DNA of 64,000 bases from Maricaulis sp048270095 (lineage in GTDB: Bacteria > Pseudomonadota > Alphaproteobacteria > Caulobacterales > Maricaulaceae), in assembly GCF_048270095.1 (NCBI RefSeq), contig NZ_JBLWTL010000012.1, forward strand, positions 11,985 to 75,984, written 5' to 3'. A program made the translations under genes and the position numbers. How positions within the stretch are numbered: position 1 is the first letter of the stretch; every line of letters starts with the position of its first letter. The notes beneath the pieces are model-generated. The model saw only the letters and a list, made by a program, of their open reading frames with translations, was not told where the DNA came from and searched no databases. Shown here in pieces: positions 35,017 to 42,486 of the stretch.

Positions 35017-35516
35017 GCTTCGTCCTTCCAGGGTGCCGCGAATTCTTCTGCCATGAGTGCAAGCTGATCAGCCAGTTCGGCGGCGACCGGATCGGAGCTG
35101 TCACGGATATTCTGCACCAGGGCCGCGCGGATCGCATTCACATGCGCCAGCACGAGGCCGATTGGAGCCACGGCGCGCTTCTCCGGCATGTCGATCATCT
35201 TGGTCATGGATGAGGCGATGCGGGTGATGATCGGGAAATCATAGGTCGAGCCGAGGCCGCGCAGATCGTGGGCACGGATGAAAAGCTCTTCACCTTCCGA
35301 GCCCTTCAGCCCTTCCTTGCGCGCAATACTGGCTGACTTCTCGAGCTTTTCGACCTCATCCTCGAGCCAGAGTGCGAAGTCCGATCGCATATCATTGAGC
35401 GCGTTGTCGGCCTTCTCGATGAGGTGCAGGTCGGCGGCACCAATCGGCCCACCGATCTTGATCTGCAGCATGTTGGGCGCGGCAATCATTTCGACATCAG
35501 GATTGATCTTGGCCAT
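34992..35516 (-). CDS. Histidine phosphotransfer (Hpt) domain protein
   Basis: A 174-residue helical protein with an Hpt-type site H-D-L-R-G-L-G-S-T-Y-D-F, predicted phosphorylated His83. No kinase catalytic domain is attached, so it should pass phosphoryl groups between other proteins. It is 13 bp downstream of a receiver gene on the same strand, its probable partner. The long upstream open frame reads through the receiver's tail; the start chosen begins M-A-K-I-N-P. Ala/Gly-rich tail. Confidence 0.8.
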   Translation of the reverse strand: MAKINPDVEMIAAPNMLQIKIGGPIGAADLHLIEKADNALNDMRSDFALWLEDEVEKLEKSASIARKEGLKGSEGEELFIRAHDLRGLGSTYDFPIITRIASSMTKMIDMPEKRAVAPIGLVLAHVNAIRAALVQNIRDSSDPVAAELADQLALMAEEFAAPWKDEAQPAAARG

Positions 35517-35529
35517 GCGTGAGATCCTC

Positions 35530-36030
35530 TTAGTGGGAAACGGTGAGCTGGGCGGCCGAATGAGACCGGTCAGACCGGTCGGCCTCCCGACGTTCGGGGC
35601 CAACATAGGAATCGGTTTCGACATAGCCCTGATCGCCGGTCAGCACGTCGCGCAGACAGCTGGCGAGGGCGGCAGCCGTAACGGGCTTGATCAGGAAGGC
35701 ATTGACGCCGGCACGGCGAGCCTGGCGGATCTTGTCAGTGCCGTCATAGGCCGTCAGCATGATGACGGGCAGGCCGGGGCAGGGGCTGGACACCGGTGAG
35801 CGGATGCTGCTGACCAGGTCGATCCCGTCGCGCGGTTTCATTTTCCAGTCGGTGATGACCAGATCGATCGGCTGGGTCTTCAGGATATCAAGTGCCTGCG
35901 CCACTGAACCGGTCTCGACCACTTTTGCGCAGCCGAAGGCTTGCAGTGAGACCCGGAGGACGCCCCGCAATGCGGCATTGTCGTCCACGACCAGAATACG
36001 GGTCTGGGACAGGAGTGATTCGAGCGCCAT
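35530..36030 (-). CDS. CheY-like response regulator
   Basis: A 166-residue single receiver domain plus a short polar tail. Acidic pocket D16-D17, phospho-acceptor D61 (I-T-D-W-K-M), T93 (M-L-T-A-Y) and K115 (I-K-P) are intact. The tail (about residues 130-166) is Ser/Arg-rich and has no DNA-binding domain. It lies directly upstream of the Hpt gene, forming a receiver-Hpt pair, and next to two DUF2336 genes. Confidence 0.9.
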   Translation of the reverse strand: MALESLLSQTRILVVDDNAALRGVLRVSLQAFGCAKVVETGSVAQALDILKTQPIDLVITDWKMKPRDGIDLVSSIRSPVSSPCPGLPVIMLTAYDGTDKIRQARRAGVNAFLIKPVTAAALASCLRDVLTGDQGYVETDSYVGPERREADRSDRSHSAAQLTVSH

Positions 36031-36086
36031 TTTTATCGTCTCGCCGGTGCGGGTGCGAATTGAGTTACTTGCGTTGACTATAGGGC

Positions 36087-36103
36087 GGGGTGCTTAACAC
36101 CCC
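36087..36103 (-). terminator. Short hairpin between nadK and the receiver gene
   Basis: GGGGTG (36087-36092) and CACCCC (36098-36103) enclose CTTAA. It lies 11 bp after the nadK stop on the minus strand, within the 84-bp gap that must also hold the promoter of the receiver gene. Weak evidence. Confidence 0.4.
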
Positions 36104-36114
36104 CCTAAGCACAA

Positions 36115-36879
36115 CTAACTTTCAAACTGTTCTGCCAGGATTCGCTCGGCCAGATCGCGTCCGCGGTCGAACAGGATGGTCAAGGTGACATCATTGGCCT
36201 CGACCACTTCAACCCAGCTCACTTCGCGGAATTCCTGGTTATCGGCAACGGCATGAACCGGGCGCAGGCGTGGTTCGCAAATCTCAAACCCGACCGTGGC
36301 GCTGTGCGGCAGGAGCGCGCCACGCCAGCGGCGCGGGCGGAAGGCGCTGATTGGCGTCAGCGCCAGGACTTTCGAATTCAATGGCAGGATTGGACCATGG
36401 GCCGACAGATTATAGGCGGTCGAGCCCGCCGGTGTGGCGACCAGGACGCCATCGGCCTGTAGCTCGCCCATCCGGGGCCGTCCGTCGATCTTGATGCGGA
36501 TCTTGGCGGTCTGCCGCGTGCCGCGTAACAGCGAGACCTCATTGATCGCCAACGCCTGGAACGGGTGGCCATAGACATCTTCGCCGGAGGCCCGCAGCGG
36601 ATGAAGCCGGGCGTGTTCGGCGTCACCCAGGCGAGCGAGCAGATCATCCTCGCGGAACTCATTCATCAAAAAGCCGACCGAGCCGAAATTCATGCCGTAG
36701 ACGCTGGCGCCCGACTTCATGGCCGCATGAAGCGCATCAAGCATAAGCCCGTCGCCGCCGAGCGCGACGATGACTTCCGCCTCATTCAGATCGACATGAC
36801 CGTATTGCTGCTCAAGCCGGGCTTTGGCGGCCTTGGCGTCGGGGCGGGGGCTGGCGAGAAAGGCGAGGGTAGGGGGCAA
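36115..36879 (-). CDS. nadK: NAD kinase
   Basis: Makes NADP from NAD and ATP. About 254 residues with the G-G-D-G motif (V-A-L-G-G-D-G-L-M-L), the N-x-G-x-x-G-F-L stretch and A-T-P-A-G-S-T-A-Y. No ATG precedes the conserved N-terminus; I propose the TTG that gives M-P-P-T-L-A-F-L-A-S-P-R-P-D-A, which matches the usual alphaproteobacterial NadK start and has a GGA about eight bases upstream. A longer open frame overlaps the end of the DUF2336 gene. The enzyme is a housekeeping function inside a signalling cluster. Confidence 0.9.
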   Translation of the reverse strand: MPPTLAFLASPRPDAKAAKARLEQQYGHVDLNEAEVIVALGGDGLMLDALHAAMKSGASVYGMNFGSVGFLMNEFREDDLLARLGDAEHARLHPLRASGEDVYGHPFQALAINEVSLLRGTRQTAKIRIKIDGRPRMGELQADGVLVATPAGSTAYNLSAHGPILPLNSKVLALTPISAFRPRRWRGALLPHSATVGFEICEPRLRPVHAVADNQEFREVSWVEVVEANDVTLTILFDRGRDLAERILAEQFES

Positions 36880-36907
36880 GGGGGCGTCCGTTATGACCGG
36901 CGCGTAT

Positions 36908-38002
36908 TCAAGACCTGCTTCCCATCTGACGCAAGGTGTTGGCAGCTTTCTCCGGCCCGTACATGCGGAAGATATTGGCGGCCGCATTCATGGCCTCGCC
37001 CTCGAGCTGCTGGTGCATGCGGCCATCGCGTTGCAGCGCCCGGTGAATGATCGGGTAGTCAGTGCGATCGAGACCGCAAGCCTGGCAGGCCATTGCAGCC
37101 GCGCGCACCCCGCCCATGGCCAGCGCCACGCGCCATTGCGCCGGGGTCAAACCGCAAAGCCGGGCGACCGCGTGGTCAAATACCGCGGCCTTGCCGGCGC
37201 GCAAGGCCGTCAACGCGTACTTCCCGGTCAGCGCACCGGATTTCTCGGCCGCGTTGATGGCCCGGATGGCTTCGTCGTCAACGCCGGCAGAGGTCGCGCT
37301 CAAGGCCGCCTTGACGGCGAGGCCTTCGACATAATCCTTGTCGAGGCCGAAGCGCCGGTACAAATCCTCACGCCAGTTTTCCGGCAACATGATGCAGAGC
37401 TGTGTCGCATATTCGGCCGAGAGATCGTGCCGGCGGGCCAGCGCCTCGCGCAGCTTCATATGGTCCTTGGCGACGTTCAGGCAGATGTCGAGCGATGATT
37501 CGCTGATCTGTGCGGTGCAATTATTGGCCAAGGCCCGGAGAATGACGGCCTCGCCTGGCTTGACCAGAACATCGGTTACCGCGAGGCCGAGATTCGGCCG
37601 GCTCGCGAGGTGGCGCCGGTGGTCCACTGAGCCGGTTTCGGCCAGGCTGATCATGTCTTGCTGGGTGAGCCGCGGGCTTTTGCGAATGACCACGCAGGCG
37701 GTCTCGATTTCGTCGAAGGCAAAATGCCGGATCGCGGAATGCGGCGCCCATTCCGATGTCGCCAGTTTTTCCACCATGGCGAGTTTGGTTGGCGCGTCGA
37801 TCGCGCCCGATAGCGTGATCAACAACTCGCCCACCACAGGTTCCGCGGAGGGCGCCAGCGGTTGCGCCAGACACATATCCGTGACGCCCATCGCAAGCTG
37901 CTGACGCTTGGTGGGGTCTCGCAATTGTGCGAGTTGGGCTATAGCTTGCGCAGAGTTGCTGACCATGGACCTGGCATGAGTTTGCTTGTTCTTGTGTAGC
38001 AT
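36908..38002 (-). CDS. DUF2336 domain protein B
   Basis: About 364 residues, helical, homologous in layout to the DUF2336 protein at 33880-35016. Shared features include F-D-H-A-V-A-R-L-C-G-L-T-P and L-x-x-x-Y-x-x-I-x-x-A-L in the C-terminal half. Two starts are plausible: the ATG at 38002, without a clear site, and one twelve codons later with AGG upstream. The gene is divergent from egtB with only 57 bp between them, so they share a promoter region. nadK begins 29 bp after its stop. Confidence 0.82.
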   Translation of the reverse strand: MLHKNKQTHARSMVSNSAQAIAQLAQLRDPTKRQQLAMGVTDMCLAQPLAPSAEPVVGELLITLSGAIDAPTKLAMVEKLATSEWAPHSAIRHFAFDEIETACVVIRKSPRLTQQDMISLAETGSVDHRRHLASRPNLGLAVTDVLVKPGEAVILRALANNCTAQISESSLDICLNVAKDHMKLREALARRHDLSAEYATQLCIMLPENWREDLYRRFGLDKDYVEGLAVKAALSATSAGVDDEAIRAINAAEKSGALTGKYALTALRAGKAAVFDHAVARLCGLTPAQWRVALAMGGVRAAAMACQACGLDRTDYPIIHRALQRDGRMHQQLEGEAMNAAANIFRMYGPEKAANTLRQMGSRS

Positions 38003-38059
38003 TAAGGCTGATCGGCCTTGAAAACTTGTTAATGAGGCTGAACCGGGAGGCAACTGACA

Positions 38060-39325
38060 GTGAAGGACGTGTCCGAACCAATACTCTTGGTTGAATATTC
38101 GCGCATTAGAGCGAACACACAAGCAATGGTAGAGCGTCTCGACTGTGAGGACATGGTGATCCAGACCATGCCCGATGTCAGTCCGACCAAGTGGCACCTC
38201 GCCCATACCAGCTGGTTCTGGGAGACATTCCTGCTTCTGGAAGTGCTCGACGGATATCGCGAATATAGTTGCGAATATAATTATTTATTCAATTCTTACT
38301 ATGACACGATCGGGGCGCGTCACCCGCGCCATCAGCGCGGCTTCCTGTCCCGGCCGGGGCTGGCAGACGTGCTGGGCTACCGCCGGCATGTCGATGACGC
38401 AATGACGCGCCTGCTCACGACCCTTGAAGGCGAGGCGCTGGAGCGGCTCGAACCCCTGGTGCGCCTGGGACTGGCGCATGAAGAACAGCACCAGGAGCTC
38501 ATCCTCACCGACATCAAGCATGTGCTGTCGCACAATCCGTTTGCGCCAGCAGCGTTTCCGGACACCGGACCGGGCGCGGCGAGCGATGATAGCGGTGCGT
38601 CCTGGGTCGGGTTTGATGGCGGGCTGTTCGAATTCGGTGTCGAGGGCTTGCCCTTCCAGTTCGACAATGAAGGCCCGCGCCACGAAGCCCTTCTGACCCC
38701 TTTCGCCCTGGCGGACCGGCCGGTGACGAATGCGGAATATGCGGCCTTTATCCGCGATGGTGGGTATCGCACACCGTCGCTGTGGTTGTCCGATGGCTGG
38801 GCGCGCCTGAATGCCGAAGGCTGGCAGGCACCGCTCTACTGGCGTGAGGACGACGGGGCGTGGCGCGAATTCACCCTGCATGGCGAAGTGACGCCGCGGC
38901 CCGATGCGCCGGTCGTGCATCTCGGCTTCTATGAAGCGGCCGCCTATGCCGAGTGGGCCGGCGCCCGCCTGCCCGGGGAGCGCGAATGGGAACACGCCGC
39001 ACGGCGCTCTGCTGGCCCGGACGGGCGTTTTGCAGTCCCGGGCCAGTCGGCCCATCCCGATGTCTGCGGTCCGGGCATTGGCCTGCGCCAGATGTTTGGC
39101 GGCGTCTGGGAATGGACCCGGTCCGACTATGCGCCCTATCCGCGCTACCGGCCCGCCCCCGGTGCCGTTGGCGAGTACAATGGCAAATTCATGAGCGGCC
39201 AATATGTGCTCCGCGGTGGATCCTGCGCCACATCGAAAGGGCATATCCGCCCGACCTACCGGAATTTCTTCCCGCCGCAGGCGCGCTGGCAGTTTTCAGG
39301 CCTGCGGCTGGCAAAGGACATTTGA
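38060..39325 (+). CDS. egtB: Ergothioneine biosynthesis sulfoxide synthase
   Basis: A 421-residue enzyme with an N-terminal DinB-like iron domain and a C-terminal formylglycine-generating-enzyme-like domain. Iron-site motifs are K-W-H-L-A-H-T-S-W-F-W-E and H-E-E-Q-H-Q-E-L. The C-terminal G-G-V-W-E-W-T and L-R-G-G-S-C-A-T segments are typical. It joins the sulfur of gamma-Glu-Cys or Cys to trimethylhistidine. GGAGG lies nine bases before the GTG start. egtD, which usually sits beside it, is not in the window. Confidence 0.92.
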   Translation: MKDVSEPILLVEYSRIRANTQAMVERLDCEDMVIQTMPDVSPTKWHLAHTSWFWETFLLLEVLDGYREYSCEYNYLFNSYYDTIGARHPRHQRGFLSRPGLADVLGYRRHVDDAMTRLLTTLEGEALERLEPLVRLGLAHEEQHQELILTDIKHVLSHNPFAPAAFPDTGPGAASDDSGASWVGFDGGLFEFGVEGLPFQFDNEGPRHEALLTPFALADRPVTNAEYAAFIRDGGYRTPSLWLSDGWARLNAEGWQAPLYWREDDGAWREFTLHGEVTPRPDAPVVHLGFYEAAAYAEWAGARLPGEREWEHAARRSAGPDGRFAVPGQSAHPDVCGPGIGLRQMFGGVWEWTRSDYAPYPRYRPAPGAVGEYNGKFMSGQYVLRGGSCATSKGHIRPTYRNFFPPQARWQFSGLRLAKDI

Positions 39326-39398
39326 CCGAACCCGCCCGGCATCGGATGATTGCCCTCACAAAACATAAAACGACAACACCTTGCGGGAGGTAACGAGC

Positions 39399-40166
39399 AT
39401 GGACGATCAAACGACAATGTCGGTTCAGGACCAGGTTTCGGCCGAAGAATGGAAAGCGCGCTGTGACCTGGCGGCGCTGTATCGCCTGGTGCGTATGCAT
39501 GGATGGGATGACCTTTTCTTCACCCATATCTCGATGCGCGTGCCCGGCCCGGAAGAGCATTTCCTGCTCAATCCCTTCGGTCTTCTCTATGAGGATGTGA
39601 CGGCGTCCAATCTGGTCAAGGTTGACCTGGACGGGAATGTGCTTCCACCATCGCGCTATGGCATCAATCCGGCCGGCTTCACCATTCATTCCGCCATTCA
39701 CGCGGCGCGAGAGGATGTGCATGTGGCGTTGCACCTGCATTCCGATGCCGGCGTTGCGGTGGCAGCCCAGAAGGGCGGTCTGAGGCCGATTTCGCAGCTT
39801 GCCATGAATGTTTACAATGACGTCGCCTATCATGGCTATGAAGGCATTGCCCTGGAAGCCGACGAAAAAGAGCGGCTTGTCGCCGATCTGGGCAGCAAGA
39901 ATTTGATGATCCTGTCGAGCCACGGCACTTTGGCAGTTGGCGATCACCCGTTCAGCGCGTATATTCGCATCTACCTACTGGAGCGTGCGTGCCGCATCCA
40001 GGTGATGGCGCAAGCTGGCGGAGAGCTGATCGAATGGGATCAGAAGATGCAAGATCGCGTGTTTGGACAGTCCTCGGAGATCGCCGGCAACGAGTTCTTC
40101 AAGGAAATTGCCTGGGCGGCCCTGCTCGACCGGGTCCGCCGGGAAAGCCCTGGCTTCGACGCCTGA
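39399..40166 (+). CDS. Class II aldolase/adducin family protein
   Basis: A 255-residue cytosolic protein with the aldolase II fold. The N-terminus has F-F-T-H-I-S-M-R-V-P, the metal site is H-L-H-S-D-A-G, and H-G-T-L-A-V-G follows near the C-terminus. Known members are sugar-phosphate aldolases or epimerases, and many paralogues are uncharacterised. GGGAGG precedes the ATG. It lies 73 bp after egtB on the same strand, but no functional link is apparent. Confidence 0.85.
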   Translation: MDDQTTMSVQDQVSAEEWKARCDLAALYRLVRMHGWDDLFFTHISMRVPGPEEHFLLNPFGLLYEDVTASNLVKVDLDGNVLPPSRYGINPAGFTIHSAIHAAREDVHVALHLHSDAGVAVAAQKGGLRPISQLAMNVYNDVAYHGYEGIALEADEKERLVADLGSKNLMILSSHGTLAVGDHPFSAYIRIYLLERACRIQVMAQAGGELIEWDQKMQDRVFGQSSEIAGNEFFKEIAWAALLDRVRRESPGFDA

Positions 40167-40930
40167 TCCTGGCGCTGGCGCTGCTCGCGGCCACGTCCCC
40201 CGCTGCGGCCGGGGCGTGGCCGCAGCCGCGCGGCGAAGGATTGATGATTACGACGACATTGTTTGATCGCGCTGACCTGTCCTTCGACGGTGCGGGGGAG
40301 CGGCGCGATGACGGGTATTTCTACAAGGACGAGCTTGCCCTCTATCTCGAATACGGGCTGAGCGACCGATTGACCCTGGTTTCGCGGGCGGCCTGGCAGA
40401 CCGTGGAACGCCGCAGGGGCCCCGATTTCGACAGTGCCCAGGGCTTTGCGGCCACCGAGATCGGTCTGCGCGGCGCGCTCTATTCCGACGCGCGGCAGGT
40501 GGTTTCGCTGCAGGCGATGGTGATGCTGCCTGGTGAGGGCGAGAATATCTCCAATCAACCCCTGGGCGATGGCGGCAATGCCTGGGAGGTGCGAACGCTT
40601 TGGGGCGCGGCTCTCGCCGATGACTTGTTTGCCGACGCCCAGCTTGCCTACCGCCAGCGTGACGGTGTGTATTCAGATGAGGCGCGGTTTGACCTCACCC
40701 TGGGCTGGCAGCCGGCGCGCCGCTGGCATGTCCTGGCACAATCGTTTTCCGTCTGGAGTCTGGATTCGGCCCGGCCCGGGGTGCCCGAATTCGAGCAACA
40801 CAAATTACAGTTTTCGGTTGGCCGCGAAATCGGGGCGGTCGAATGGCATATGGGTGCGACCATGACCCCGTCTGGACGCAATACGATCGAGGAGCGGGCG
40901 GTCTTCGTCTCGGTCTGGCGCCGTTTCTAG
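40163..40930 (+). CDS. Putative outer-membrane protein with unresolved start
   Basis: The frame is open from before the aldolase stop and encodes a signal peptide (I-L-A-L-A-L-L then P-A-A-A-G-A-W) followed by alternating beta-strand-like segments ending in a C-terminal W-R-R-F. The aromatic last residue fits an outer-membrane barrel. No ATG, GTG or TTG lies near the signal peptide. The only candidate is a CTG that overlaps the aldolase TGA as CTGA, imitating the ATGA coupling seen elsewhere. The alternative is a start further upstream inside the aldolase gene. The 3' end shares its stop bases with a convergent cytochrome gene. Confidence 0.6.
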   Translation: MILALALLAATSPAAAGAWPQPRGEGLMITTTLFDRADLSFDGAGERRDDGYFYKDELALYLEYGLSDRLTLVSRAAWQTVERRRGPDFDSAQGFAATEIGLRGALYSDARQVVSLQAMVMLPGEGENISNQPLGDGGNAWEVRTLWGAALADDLFADAQLAYRQRDGVYSDEARFDLTLGWQPARRWHVLAQSFSVWSLDSARPGVPEFEQHKLQFSVGREIGAVEWHMGATMTPSGRNTIEERAVFVSVWRRF

Positions 40931-41430
40931 TCGCCCTGGGCGGTCGTCGCGGCCATATAGGCAATCACGTCCCGGCGATCCTCGGCATTGCGCAGCCCGA
41001 CAAAGCTCATCCGGTTGCCCGGCACGAGTTCCCGCGGATTTTCGATCCAGGCGTCGAGCGTCTCCAGGTCCCAGATCAGCCCCGACTCGCGCAGGGCACG
41101 AGAATAACTGAAGCCCGCCGCACTGGCCGCCGGATGGTCGATCACATCATGTAGATTGGGTCCGACCGTATGCCGTCCGCCCTCATTGAGCGTGTGACAG
41201 GACTGGCAACGGCGAAACTGGCGTTGCCCGTTGGCGAGGTCGGCACCGGATGTGGTGAGGGCGACGTCTTGCACGCTCGGACCAGTGTCCGGCGCAGGAC
41301 GATCCGCGCTGCCCGGAGCGCTCACCGACTGGGCCGCAGCGGACGTGCTGGCTGGAGCGGCCGGGCCGGCATCATCGCTGCAAGCCGACAGGGCGAGCGC
41401 GGCGAGGACGGGCAACAGAATTCGGGACAT
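40927..41430 (-). CDS. Membrane-anchored c-type cytochrome lipoprotein
   Basis: A 167-residue lipoprotein (lipobox A-L-S-A-C, Cys17) with an Ala/Ser/Pro-rich linker of about 40 residues and a class I cytochrome c domain. The heme motif C-Q-S-C-H is at residues 75-79 and the likely axial Met is in G-N-R-M-S-F (M141). The domain resembles cytochrome c2/c552 proteins. GGAGAAG precedes the ATG. Its 3' end overlaps the + strand gene by four bases. Confidence 0.9.
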   Translation of the reverse strand: MSRILLPVLAALALSACSDDAGPAAPASTSAAAQSVSAPGSADRPAPDTGPSVQDVALTTSGADLANGQRQFRRCQSCHTLNEGGRHTVGPNLHDVIDHPAASAAGFSYSRALRESGLIWDLETLDAWIENPRELVPGNRMSFVGLRNAEDRRDVIAYMAATTAQGD

Positions 41431-41636
41431 ATTTCTTCTCCGCTTGCGGCGTGAGTATCCGGTATAGTGCGACCGCGAGGCAATGCCATGTGGCAGCATG
41501 CCGCTCTCGGCCGCCTGCCAGGTTTGGCAGACGGAGATGCAATTTACCTTGCAGTGGAGCAGGATTTGGAGTTCCACATCGCCGATCAGGGACAATCGGT
41601 CCCTGGCGGGCTGGATGGGTCGATCAAGAGGGTCGC

Positions 41637-42479
41637 ATGAATCGCGTTGACGAGCTCAAGGCTGTGATGATGTGTGGCGCCGGGCATTCCGGATCGACGC
41701 TGCTGGGCATGATCCTGGGCAGCCACTCACAGGCCTTCTACGCCGGTGAGGGCGCCAAGGTACGCAATCTCGGTGATGAGAGGAAGCCGCTGCGCAAGCG
41801 GGTTTGCAAGATTTGCGGCGAAGGCTGCGAGGTCTGGGCCGGGTTTCGCTGGGATCGCGACCGCCCGCTTTATGAACAGATTGCCGCCCACGTTCATCGC
41901 CCAGTCATCATCGATTCGACAAAAGACGAGGCTTGGATCGAAGCGCGTGCCGCCGAGATGAACCAGGCTGGAGGGCGGGCCTTTCTGCTTTTTCTGACCC
42001 GCGATGGCCGGGCCGTTGTCAATTCGCGGATCCGCAAATACCCCGATCGCGGTGCCGAGGCGCAGATCCTGCAATGGATGGGAAAAATGGAGTTGAGCAA
42101 GGCCTTGTTCGACCGGTTTGAGGGGCCCAAATTGCAGATCAGCTACGAAAATCTGTCGACCCGGACCGAGCACGAGGTGCGCCGGGTGTGCGAGATGATG
42201 CAGATCGAATTCGAGCCGGCCATGCTGCGTTTCGCCGAACAGTCGCACCATGTGCTGGGCGGTAATAGCGGCACCCAGTTCATCGCTGCGAAAACGCGGT
42301 TTGACGATCCCGACGAGGCTTTCGTCAGCCTGACGGACCGTACCAGTGCCTATTACGAGAATCATTCCGGCGGGATTGAACTCGATTTGCGATGGAAGCA
42401 GGAGCTTGATCCTGCGCATCTGGCTTTGTTTGAAGATCTGGCCGGACCGTTGAACGCTCAGTTCAGTGTTGGAGCATAA
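41637..42479 (+). CDS. Sulfotransferase family protein
   Basis: A 280-residue protein with a PAPS-binding P-loop near the N-terminus (G-A-G-H-S-G-S-T-L) and a later R-D-G-R-A-V-V-N-S segment typical of the 3'-phosphate-binding site of sulfotransferases. A Cys-rich patch C-K-I-C-G-E-G-C lies near residue 58. The acceptor is unknown; sugars or lipids are possible. AAGAGG lies just before the ATG. It begins a plus-strand block with a sulfotransferase fusion and an ABC exporter, and ends eight bases before the next gene. Confidence 0.85.
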   Translation: MNRVDELKAVMMCGAGHSGSTLLGMILGSHSQAFYAGEGAKVRNLGDERKPLRKRVCKICGEGCEVWAGFRWDRDRPLYEQIAAHVHRPVIIDSTKDEAWIEARAAEMNQAGGRAFLLFLTRDGRAVVNSRIRKYPDRGAEAQILQWMGKMELSKALFDRFEGPKLQISYENLSTRTEHEVRRVCEMMQIEFEPAMLRFAEQSHHVLGGNSGTQFIAAKTRFDDPDEAFVSLTDRTSAYYENHSGGIELDLRWKQELDPAHLALFEDLAGPLNAQFSVGA

Positions 42480-42486
42480 GCATATT

